Shown in pieces: positions 9,191 through 17,353 of a stretch of DNA of 24,171 bases. Within the stretch, counting starts at the first letter, position 1. Each line of letters starts with the position of its first letter. Source of the DNA: Ophioceras dolichostomum (taxonomy: Eukaryota; Ascomycota; Sordariomycetes; Magnaporthales; Ophioceraceae); NCBI GenBank assembly GCA_003049485.1, contig PYST01000477.1, positions 1 to 24,171 of the forward strand, given 5' to 3'. The notes beneath the pieces are model-generated. The model saw only the letters and a program-made list of their open reading frames with translations, was not told the origin of the DNA and ran no database searches. Position numbers and translations under genes: made by a program.

Positions 9191-9555
9191 GCCCCAGTAA
9201 TGGCGATCGTAATAATATAATTTCATCACATCCAAGGCTTCCTTCCAGTCACTTCCATTGGGGAATGTTGTAATTGACCGGTTTCTGAATTTTCACCTGG
9301 CGGCGGTGCGGCCGCCTCCCTTCTCCACCTTGCGCTTCGTAGTCTACGGCTGCGCGGGGGGCTGCGCGGGGGGCGGCGGAATATAGGTACCTAAGCAGGA
9401 TGGCCATGATGATCCCGGCTCCGTCTGCAATTGCCTACCTAGTATCTACCTACGTGGTATACAGCGAGGGAGGGTCTTGCCCCACACCACCACTTGAATA
9501 ACAGTAGAGCCACCGCGAGCGTGTGTCCCTTCACCAACCCGGGGAAGTTCGTCTC

Positions 9556-10454
9556 CTAATCGGGACGGCGGAAGCGCAGCTCCATGCTGTCCAAGACTCG
9601 CAGCTCGGACTTTCGCCTAGCACGGTGCGCCACGACTCCACCGCCATCTCGATGAACACTCGTTCGCGATAGCGACCTCCGCCGCCCCGAGTAGTTGCGT
9701 CCGGCAGCCGTTTGCCCCATCTGCTGCTTGCTGTCGGAGGCTTCACGGAGAGAGACCAAAACACGCCGGGCTAGTTGGAGCATTGACCCTGGGGCCACGC
9801 AGATGCCCCGCGATCCCTGGGCCTCGATCTCGTCGTTGCAGTGATGGAGCAACCGCATGCAGTGGTCGTCGAAATGGGGAGGAGGAGCGGACGGGTACCT
9901 GTTTCGCAGAAGGCCAGGGGCCAGTCGCGGCCTCGGAGGGAGGCGCCTCGGCCTTCGAAGATGGGGATCGTCTCGCCCGGGGCGACGTCGCGTAGGACAC
10001 ACATTGTGCGGCCACCCGTGGCGATGCTCCAGGTGAGACAGACGTTGTTGTCGCGGCTGCGTTTGGCGGAGAAAGCGTGGGGGAAGACGCCCACGAAAGT
10101 AGTCGTTGGCATCGAGGGCGGTGCTGACACCGACAAACGGGATAGACACCTCATTTTGAACGGATATGTACCACTGAGCCGCAGCCTGGATAGACGTGTC
10201 GGTTATGGGTATCTCTAAGCGCAAGAACGCCGTGCTCTTGGGGGGAGAGGCCCCTAACCTGCTGCGTGATGTACTGGTCGATGGCTGCCGGGGAGCGAGG
10301 CCGTCGTTGCGAGTGTCCTGCCGAGTATGGACGCTATAAGCAACTTGGGTAAATTGGGCGTGGTGATGAAGGGCATTTCGGAAAGAATGTGGGCTCCCGC
10401 GACGATCCTCTCGGTCACCATCACACCGAGCACGTCACGAACCTCGCGCAGGGT
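9556..10454 (-). pseudogene. SET-domain protein pseudogene
   Basis: On the minus strand, pieces typical of fungal SET-domain (SMYD/SET5-like) methyltransferases follow in correct order but in different frames. They are VTERIVAGAHILSEMPFI (about 10366-10420; the start of SET, like RGLFAT-I-AG--IL-E-P), AIDQYITQQVRGLSPQEHG (about 10230-10285), then VGVFPHAFSAKRSRDNN and VCLTWSIATGG with VLRDVAPGETI (about 9960-10110), LARRVLVSLREAS (about 9740-9778) and RVFIEMAVESWRTVLGES (about 9600-9680). The last is the C-terminal helix these proteins carry. Where the family has SR-NHSC-PN the sequence reads SAKRSRDNN, so the catalytic and cofactor-binding signature is gone. Several frameshifts and a TAG directly before the first piece rule out a working gene. 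A 5' exon may have lain further upstream, beyond 10454. Confidence 0.75.
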
Positions 10455-11012
10455 CTAATTGGTGTGAGACGTCCGCATCTTGACGGTCTGATGATCGTTG
10501 CGCTTGCTACCTTGACGACAGAAGACCTGGCTTTTGGGTAGGTCAGCAATGGCTTTTTAAACGATCGGAAGGGGTTCACCCAGGTGCGAGAACGGGAATG
10601 TTGGGAGCACCGGTGACAGAGAAGTGGGAGAGTGGCGGGAAAGAGACGGAACCTTGCAAAGTCCGCCCTGAAGAGTACGCCGTGAATCTCTGATTGCATC
10701 CCGCAGGCTTTATCTAGGCCCTCCTGCATGTGGACTGGAAGGCCTGGTGGTTTTCGTACCAGTTTCGACGGCAAAAAGCGTATTGCTGAATGGGATGGGG
10801 AACGGCATACAGGAAGCTTAAGCAATTACCTCCCAAGTTCGCTATTTAACACATTCGCTAGGTCAGGCACCTACCTGCAGCGACCTCAGTGACTGCTGCT
10901 ACCGCTATTGTTATAATGGCCATCGGCCAAGTGTCCAGCGAGACGTTACTACCACTCATAAATCTTGCAGGGGGCCCGGCAGTACGACGCCATTGTCATC
11001 TCTCCCCGCCTG
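10455..11012. other. No supported gene
   Basis: The 134-codon minus-strand open frame at 10421-10825 overlaps the 5' side of the SET pseudogene but shows no recognisable motif. It could contain a decayed first exon of that gene, which I cannot show. Confidence 0.4.
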
Positions 11013-11528
11013 CTACAACATCGAACCAAACACTTCCTCGATGTCTCGGGTCCATTTGTCCAGTAGCTCCTCATGAAATCGCAGCAGGTACTGGTCCGGG
11101 TCTAACGTCGCCGCCGGGTCGACAGGCGTCGGGTCCACGTCCATAGGCACCGGGTTGAATGGCGACAGGTCACCGTGCCGGTCCAGGTCCGATATCACTG
11201 CCGGGTCTACAGGCGCCGGGTCGAGTGGCAATTGGTCAGGTTGGTCCAGGTGGAGCGCCGCCAGCGTGTCCACAGGCGCCGGTTCCACAGGTGACGGTTC
11301 CACGGGCGCCGGGTCCACAGGCGGCGGGTCATACGTCGACAGGTCCATGAATTGGTCCAGGTCGAACGTCTCCGTTGTGTCCTCGGGTGCTGGGTCCGAT
11401 GCTGCTACCCGCGTGTCGCTTTCCGCCCCCGCGTGCTGCTGCTGTTGTTGCTGTTGTTGCTGCTGCTGCTCCTGTTGCCCCATCGCCGTGTGAATCTTCT
11501 GCTGTTGCTCCGCCATCCACCCCGGCAT
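11013..11528 (-). CDS. Low-complexity Gln- and Asp/Pro-repeat protein, doubtful
   Basis: A 171-residue open frame that I do not recognise. It starts PGWMAEQQQKIH, has an 11-residue Gln run (about 11436-11468), then an acidic, Pro-rich middle built of imperfect repeats around DPAPVDP and LDQ, and ends with a possible amphipathic helix LRFHEELLDKWTRDIEEVFG. Such composition occurs in disordered fungal regulators and in expanding coding repeats, but function cannot be inferred. A TAG lies just before the ATG in frame. Another minus-strand frame upstream (to 11652) begins with a charged, protein-like stretch (RRFADKRKETLIKV, DLFDDIRTSELG) and runs into the same DNA. The two may be parts of one gene split by an intron or frameshift. 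The plus-strand reading is Gly/Ser/Cys-rich and less natural. Confidence 0.35.
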   Translation of the reverse strand: MPGWMAEQQQKIHTAMGQQEQQQQQQQQQQQHAGAESDTRVAASDPAPEDTTETFDLDQFMDLSTYDPPPVDPAPVEPSPVEPAPVDTLAALHLDQPDQLPLDPAPVDPAVISDLDRHGDLSPFNPVPMDVDPTPVDPAATLDPDQYLLRFHEELLDKWTRDIEEVFGSML

Positions 11529-12360
11529 GTTCTAAGCCAAGCTCGCTGGTACGAATATCGTCGAACAGGTCAGGCACGCACACTTTTATCAGAGTCTCCT
11601 TTCTTTTATCCGCAAACCTTCTCAGTGCAAGTGGATGGCTTGAATGCTGCACATGATGTTAAGTAAACCGTACGACGGGAAACGGCCCGTTTGTTGCTTC
11701 CAAATCCATTTTGGCTTTTGGTTCAATGGCAATGGGACCGCAGCGGACCAACGCATCAGAATTACTGAGATTAACTAGGGCGGGATCCCATCATGCCTTA
11801 TACTGCGTGGAATGTTGCATGTAGTAGTGTTGTTCACGAACCTACCAACGATGCTTCGTATGCAGTGTCTCAGAGGCTTAAAACAACATAACGGCAGGTG
11901 TCTCACAAGTCCAAGACAATACGAAGTTCCTAGCAGCGTTGCAGTGAAATATGGTGCACCACCGATAATGCAATCTGGATTGGACTGGAAAACGCGATGC
12001 AACAAAGGCGAGGACGAAGCTCATCGACGCTGCCAACTGCCGTGCTGGAGCAAACGTGCGGGGTTGTGGCGGCGCAGAAGTTGGGGAGCGAATCGGACAG
12101 ATTTGACCGAATTTGGAACTTGCCAACCAGAACATCTCCCGAGCTGATCCCGACTGGAGTCTTTGTGCAACGGCCCCGACGCCGGAGGTATTTCCAACAC
12201 CATTTCATAAACGGCCGAAAGCCACGAGCAGCAGCAGCTCAGAACATCATTGCTATCCGACGGCTCGAGGCAACATTGGACGTTTCCTTCCATCATTTCA
12301 CCGACTTCACTAACGCAACTCAAACTCTAAACTGACTCGCACGCCACCTACTCATCAGCC
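11529..12360. other. Promoter region of the FAD monooxygenase
   Basis: No gene is supported apart from the possible upstream piece of the preceding ORF (to 11652). Overlapping 60-110 codon frames on both strands between 11775 and 12335 look like chance. The last 100 bases are rich in A and C, like a fungal leader, and I see no clear TATA box. Confidence 0.45.
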
Positions 12361-13773
12361 ATGTCGACCGTCGCGGAGCCACATCGCGCCACCAACGGCG
12401 CCTCGTCCTCATCATTAACCCAGGCCGTGCCGACCCCGACCCCGACCGGCATCAACGTCATCATCGTTGGCGCCGGCTTCGCGGGCCTCACAGCGGCGAT
12501 CGAGTGCGTCCGGCAGGGCCACACGGCGACCCTGCTCGAGAAATCGCGCCGCATCGAGCCGCTGGGCGACATCATCAGCTTCGGCCCGAACTCGGGCCGG
12601 ATCTTCGCGAAGTGGCCGGGGGTCCCCCAGAAGATGGAGCCGATCTCGCTCCGCGACGACGGCTGGCGCATCAAGACGTGGGAAGGGGAGCTGCTGCTGC
12701 ACCAACGGACCGAGAACGAGGACGCGTGGGGCCCCCACTACGACGGGCACAGGGCCGAGTACCACCAGATCGTGTACGACCACGCCGTCGCGGTCGGGGT
12801 GGACGTCCGGCTGGGGTGTCGCGTCGAGAGCTATTTTGAAGACGAGGCGTCCGCTGGCGTGGTGCTGTCCGGCACCGACGGCGAGACGCTCACGGGCGAC
12901 GTCGTGCTGGCCGCCGACGGCGTTCGGTCCGCGGGCCGCGCCAAGATCCTGGGGTACGAAGACAAGCCGAAGGCGTCAGGGTACGCCGTGTACCGCACAT
13001 GGTTCGACATGCCCGAGGTGCTCAAGACCGACCCGGAAACGTCCTGGCTCATCGATGGCGGCGACGTGCACGTGGCGTGGATCGGGCCCGACGTGCACTT
13101 CATCATCGCCACCCTGAAGCAAGGGCGCGACATCTCGTGGGTGTGCACGCACAAGGACGACGCCGACGTGGAGGAGAGCTGGCAGGCGGAGGCCCCCCTC
13201 GCGGACGCACGAAAGGTGCTCGAAGGGTGGGACCCCGTCGTGCAGAAGGTGCTGGACCACACCCCGGAACCGCTGATCGACTGGAAGCTGGTTTACAGGG
13301 ACCCACTGCCGACGTGGACGTCCGCGGGCAAAAGGATCGCGGTCATCGGGGACGCGGCGCACCCTTTCCTGCCGACGTCGATCCAGGGCGCGAGCCAGGC
13401 GATGGAGGACGGCGTGACGGTCGGAGTGTGCCTGCGGAGGGCCGGCAAGGCGGACGTGCGGACCGCGGTGGCGGCGTTCGAGGCGCTGAGGTACAACAGG
13501 GTGAGGGCGGCGCAGAAGACGGGCGAGCAGACGAGGGATATCTGGCACAGGGCGGACTTCGCGGCCGCGAGGAAGGATCCGGAGAGCATGCGGTTGAGGC
13601 GGGAGGCGTGGCTGCTGGATTTTGATTCGGAGGTGTTTGCGGAGGGGCATTACGACGAGACGGTCGAGGTGCTGAGACGGACGGGGCTGGGGAACCTCAC
13701 GGAGGCGAGGGCGCTGCATATGCCGGAGGGGAAGATGGGGTTTTTGGAGTTCAATGCTGCTTTGTCTGGTTGA
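12361..13773 (+). CDS. FAD-dependent aromatic monooxygenase (salicylate hydroxylase-like)
   Basis: A 470-residue single-exon flavoprotein of the class A monooxygenase family (FAD_binding_3). After about 30 Ser/Thr/Pro residues comes NVIIVGAGFAG, the GxGxxG FAD-binding motif at 37-42, and the ribose-binding Glu at the end of the next strand (LLEKSRR, about 60). The DG motif, LAADGVRSAGR, is at 184-193. The second FAD motif, AVIGDAAHPFLP, has GD at 330-331 and is followed by QGASQAMEDG, as in fungal salicylate or 6-hydroxynicotinate hydroxylase-like enzymes. The length is normal and all three fingerprints are intact, so the enzyme is probably active. It should use NAD(P)H and O2 to hydroxylate an aromatic or conjugated substrate. 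There is no signal peptide or membrane anchor. It points away from the decayed genes and towards the O-methyltransferase 3.6 kb downstream. Whether it serves catabolism or secondary metabolism is open. Confidence 0.9.
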   Translation: MSTVAEPHRATNGASSSSLTQAVPTPTPTGINVIIVGAGFAGLTAAIECVRQGHTATLLEKSRRIEPLGDIISFGPNSGRIFAKWPGVPQKMEPISLRDDGWRIKTWEGELLLHQRTENEDAWGPHYDGHRAEYHQIVYDHAVAVGVDVRLGCRVESYFEDEASAGVVLSGTDGETLTGDVVLAADGVRSAGRAKILGYEDKPKASGYAVYRTWFDMPEVLKTDPETSWLIDGGDVHVAWIGPDVHFIIATLKQGRDISWVCTHKDDADVEESWQAEAPLADARKVLEGWDPVVQKVLDHTPEPLIDWKLVYRDPLPTWTSAGKRIAVIGDAAHPFLPTSIQGASQAMEDGVTVGVCLRRAGKADVRTAVAAFEALRYNRVRAAQKTGEQTRDIWHRADFAAARKDPESMRLRREAWLLDFDSEVFAEGHYDETVEVLRRTGLGNLTEARALHMPEGKMGFLEFNAALSG

Positions 13774-14179
13774 TGGGGAAGGCGCGGAAATTGAAAGGGA
13801 TTTCGAGTAGGGAGGAATAGGAGGGGAGCAAGTACGGGAGGGAGGAGAGCGGCGAAGAGCAGAGTCAAGTGAAGCCGAAGATGGTTAAGCAGGAGACATT
13901 GCGGCGCACAGTATCAGCGACGTGGAGGATGTGTAAAGCTCTCATTATTCCTTGACATCTTTCAACGAACGACCTGGATCAAGATCTATCAGAACAACGC
14001 CCTCCCCATTACACAACGCCTCGCTCGAGTAGCCCCAAACTCCCACGTACCAAAATTCCAACGCAAATCAAACATCTTTCATGCCTAAGCACCACCTTCT
14101 CCCGTTCCGAAATTTCCGTCTGAAGCTTCTCCTTGCCCGCTGTCTGGCCTTCCTCTGCTCCCTCGCCGTGGACCGCGGA
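13774..14179. other. Convergent intergenic region
   Basis: This region separates the monooxygenase from the oppositely oriented small secreted gene, so it should hold both 3' ends. No open frame is supported and no clear polyadenylation signal stands out. Confidence 0.4.
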
Positions 14180-14482
14180 CTAGAAGAGCTCGTTCAACCT
14201 GTTTAGACAGGATGTAGCGTGGCTCTGGGCGCACATGTCGCCACAGTCTCGGACCTGGCGCCAAAGGTTTCCCGGATAGCCGGTACACACGTACCAGATG
14301 CAGTGCTTTGCCGATGCGCCCTCGCCCATGTACACTTCCGCGGGGTAGAAGTCGTCTCTGTTGCAGTGGTCTGGTAGGTTGGTTTCGAAGACGCGCGCCT
14401 CGACCGCTGGGGCGACACGGACCGCTGCCCCGGAGACCGTCAGGGCGCTCGCGAGGGCGAGGAAGATGGTGCTTGGACGCAT
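14180..14482 (-). CDS. Small secreted cysteine-rich protein
   Basis: A 100-residue protein starting RPSTIFLALASALTVSGA, a clear signal peptide with likely cleavage near residue 18-20, perhaps followed by a short propeptide ending at Arg30. The mature part holds exactly six cysteines (40, 61, 66, 80, 84, 92), enough for three disulfides, plus several aromatic residues (WYVC, GYPGNLW). Size, signal and cysteine content fit fungal secreted effector-like or antimicrobial-like proteins, but I recognise no named family. It has its own TATA box about 200 bases upstream on the minus strand and a good start context (CCAAACCATG). The gene has no intron. It is convergent with the FAD monooxygenase. A longer overlapping minus-strand frame (14085-14585) is Arg/Pro-rich and is its out-of-frame shadow. 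Confidence 0.75.
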   Translation of the reverse strand: MRPSTIFLALASALTVSGAAVRVAPAVEARVFETNLPDHCNRDDFYPAEVYMGEGASAKHCIWYVCTGYPGNLWRQVRDCGDMCAQSHATSCLNRLNELF

Positions 14483-14684
14483 GGTTTGGTTGGTTTCGGT
14501 CGTCGAGGTGAGGGAGGAAAGGCCGAGAAGTGTTCGGCAGAATTATGAGCTTTGGCAGATGCTTGACCAGGGTCTTCTTCAACAAGGAGTAATATGGTTA
14601 AACAGGGACAAAGGCCTCGTGGATCTGTGGAACTAGACCATACAGTGCTGCTGCTGTCCGTAGACGGTGATGAGCAACCGGCCC

Positions 14685-14692
14685 ATTTTATA
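14685..14692 (-). promoter_or_regulatory. TATA box of the small secreted protein gene
   Basis: On the minus strand this reads TATAAAAT, about 200 bases before the ATG at 14482. No other gene on this strand lies nearby, so it most likely belongs to the secreted-protein gene. Confidence 0.55.
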
Positions 14693-14761
14693 GGGTTCTC
14701 AGGTCAACGCCCTACGCGCAACCACGACTGCCACATTCCTACCCTACCACGGGTTTGACCC

Positions 14762-14934
14762 TGTTGGGCCCTAGGCTCAATGATTCGAATCCCGGCCCCG
14801 TGTCATCCTGAAATAGCCTCACCGGGAGTCTAGTCGGGTTAGCCCCGGCAGACTCCCCATTGAGCAAGCCACTCGACCCGAGAGAGAGACCCCAAATGGT
14901 CCCAGCACGGCATTGAGCCTTGGCCGATGTTGGG
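14762..14934. repeat. Structured element with inverted repeats, MITE-like
   Basis: A nested arrangement. The 7-base direct repeats TGTTGGG lie at 14762-14768 and 14928-14934. Inside them are perfect 10-base inverted repeats AGGCTCAATG (14773-14782) and CATTGAGCCT (14911-14920). In the middle is a hairpin with 8-base arms (GGGAGTCT 14824-14831, AGACTCCC 14850-14857) and a 4-base inner stem. The palindrome GATTCGAATC lies at 14782-14791 and a further CATTGAGC at 14858-14865. The layout resembles a small non-autonomous DNA transposon with target duplications, but the termini are imperfect and no second copy is in this window. Confidence 0.4.
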
Positions 14935-17206
14935 GTCTGAATACCCGTATGTAATCACTTTGAGCTCCTTACAGTGGAAACACGTGGTCGGTTGGGCTTG
15001 TCCTACATGAAGTGTGCCGTGGGATCGATCCCTCCAGTCACTAAGCCTTCTGCGCCTCCCAACACCGCCTCTTGCGGGGAATCTTAAACCGCAGAACCAC
15101 CGAGGTGGGAAGTTTACGCCGAGGAAGCCTGCGAAGGTGAGAAGAATTATTTATACTGCCGAACCCTCCTTTGGCCATAGCTTGACGGATGTGGCGACGG
15201 ACACCGGTCTTTGTGGCCGGGAAAAAAGGTGCAGCACATCAGCCCCCAGCACCAACAACACAACATGCCACTAGATCAAGTAACAGTCGCCCGCAAGCCT
15301 ACCCAAGTACCAAAGAAGCCAATCAGCCTGGTATATGACTAATTGGTATCCGTCAAGCACGGCTCGCCAGATGTTGCCGCTCCTAACCTTGCACGCCGTG
15401 GGCGTCGCCGCACAGCTGCCGTTACAGCCCCTGACCATACACCACCGACTCAGTCCACTCTCGCTGGGGCCTATGAACTACACGCAGTGCTTCGACGACG
15501 CGCCTCTTCCGTATTCACATAGACGCCTCTGGAGAGGAAGGCGTCCTTTTGGCAGGTATCCACCAAGATACCCGGGGGGGCCGAGAGGACGGCGGCGATG
15601 CCGAAACGCATCGTTTCCTCTCCTCCCCTTTTCTGCCAGGGAAGATATGCCGTGCTGAGACCTCTTCGATTGGCGTGCCCAGCTTGGTACTAGGCAGTTG
15701 AGGGCGCCCATCTTGGTATTCTACTAGTTGGCTGAGTGTCTTGTAGATCGGTTACGGTTATAGGTCTGAGGAGAACAATCCGCAAGGAAAAGTCGCGGAA
15801 GGAAAGAAGTAAACGACGAAGAAGATTGTCAAGGTGCTGAAAGCCGTTCCGGAGTCAATACTCTGTCTGAGTGCAGCCAAGTTTGAACTCTCGCTCAGGA
15901 TGCTCAAATGCTGGCCGAGAGCAGACTCTACCATCCTGCGATGTACAACTCCCGATCGGAATAGCTTCAAGGCACATTGCTAGTGGCCTTCCTCTCTTCA
16001 TTCTCTTGCAGTGCTACCCTAACCACATAAGAGACCACGAATAGGTAGGTAGGAAGCTCGCGGCAGAGGTCCATGACCGCAAGCCACATGGGAAAAAATT
16101 AACCACTCGGCCCGATGGCAGTATTTAGCTCATTGGACAGCGCTGCCGAGCCCAAATTACTGCTGATGGCACTGCCTTTGGCTGGATTGCGGCACTGGCA
16201 TGGGCCCGCATGTGCTCCACCGCACTGCCGAATGTGCCCCTCCAACACTGCCAGCGGCCCTTGCAGAATTTGATCTTGGGGCCGAGTTGAGAGCGCCCAC
16301 CCCGTAAGCTTCAAAACTCGGGGCCGAATGGGCCGGAAAAGCCAAACCGTCAAGAATTCCGAACGAGGTGGAACTGATGTGGGGCCTCGACATCAGACTA
16401 ATTCGATCTGAAGTCGTGTGAAGTGCTCAAATCATCATTCTCACATGGCAGCTTGGTGGACCACACAGGAGCGAGGATTGGGATGACAGGACAAAGACCG
16501 GCATCAAGAAAATGGCATCCCATTCGGCCGTTTACATAACAAAAACTTGCAGTCATCATCGATGATCAGCAGTACCTGGTACTTCGAACCAGTCTCCGGT
16601 TCTCGCAGGCCAAGGTCGTGCCAGCTGTTTGACTTGCCGCTGGTGAACCTTCACACAGTGACCACTCGTTTTCAATGGCCAATCCAAGGACGTATCGGCC
16701 CTCCGTCGCACGACCACCCCAAAGACTGGCTGTTGCGACTCACGACCGATGAGGAGGGGGTTGGTTGCTTCCGACCATCGCCCAGTCCTTGGCAACCCCA
16801 CCAGGATGGGACGATAACGGGCATGCTTACAGGCCCTCTTAGCGGCCAAGATGGGCGGGGAGCGTTCCTGTTTTATCTGATCAATCTGATAACGCGACTG
16901 AAAAAAATCCCTCTCACCGTTAAACCTGCAACCCTGTCCAGGTTGCAACGTGACGAAAACTCTTCCGTCCAGTCAGAGGCGTCGGCACCTGCAGGCAGAT
17001 CTGCGTGCAGGTTTGGGCCAAGATGTTGGGGCCGGCTGCCTTGCCAAAGGGGGACACGAGGGGCGGGGAAGCGATGCAAACAAACCAGAGGGAGGATACT
17101 CCCAACGCCCCGAAAACGGAGGGCAGCTGTGAAAGCCGTGACGAGGGCGCACCTTTGGCGTGAGAGATTTCGGGTGGTGGGTACTGCATTGGGAACAATG
17201 ATGGGG
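14935..17206. other. Gene-poor region before the O-methyltransferase
   Basis: About 2.3 kb without a supported gene. The 107-codon plus frame at 15335-15658 has a hydrophobic stretch after an internal Met (MLPLLTLHAVGVAAQ), but its C-terminal half is Arg/Gly/Pro-rich and looks random. The 221-codon plus frame at 16547-17212 has no motifs and runs into the O-methyltransferase core promoter. A 7-base-arm hairpin (CTGATGT/ACATCAG) lies at 16374-16396. Confidence 0.45.
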
Positions 17207-17216
17207 ACATAAAAAG
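17207..17216 (+). promoter_or_regulatory. TATA-like box of the O-methyltransferase
   Basis: ACATAAAAAG lies 138 bases before the chosen ATG at 17354. This places transcription start downstream of the in-frame upstream ATG at 17222 or very near it, supporting the shorter start. It is not a perfect TATA box. Confidence 0.4.
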
Positions 17217-17353
17217 GAGGGGTGACGACGACAGGCGTCACTTCCATCTCTCTCCGTCGCTCCGGGGTGTTAGATCATCAATATTTCAACATTCCGCCAG
17301 CATCCACACAGAAGTCGAAGTTACAACCAACACCGATACCTACATCACATGCA

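Noticed and set aside
14085..14585. 166-codon minus frame around the small secreted gene
   Set aside because: Arg/Pro-rich shadow; the overlapping 100-codon frame has a signal peptide and six cysteines.
14782..14791. tRNA gene suggested by GATTCGAATC
   Set aside because: The bases around the palindrome cannot form a T-arm stem on either strand and no acceptor stem is present.
15335..15658. Possible small secreted protein on the plus strand
   Set aside because: The hydrophobic part is short and preceded by 12 extra residues, the second half looks random, and no promoter is clear.
16547..17212. 221-codon plus open frame
   Set aside because: No motifs, and it runs across the O-methyltransferase promoter; likely chance.
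17222..17353. Upstream start for the O-methyltransferase
   Set aside because: The ATG at 17222 is only 6 bases after the TATA-like box, so it would fall before the likely transcription start.
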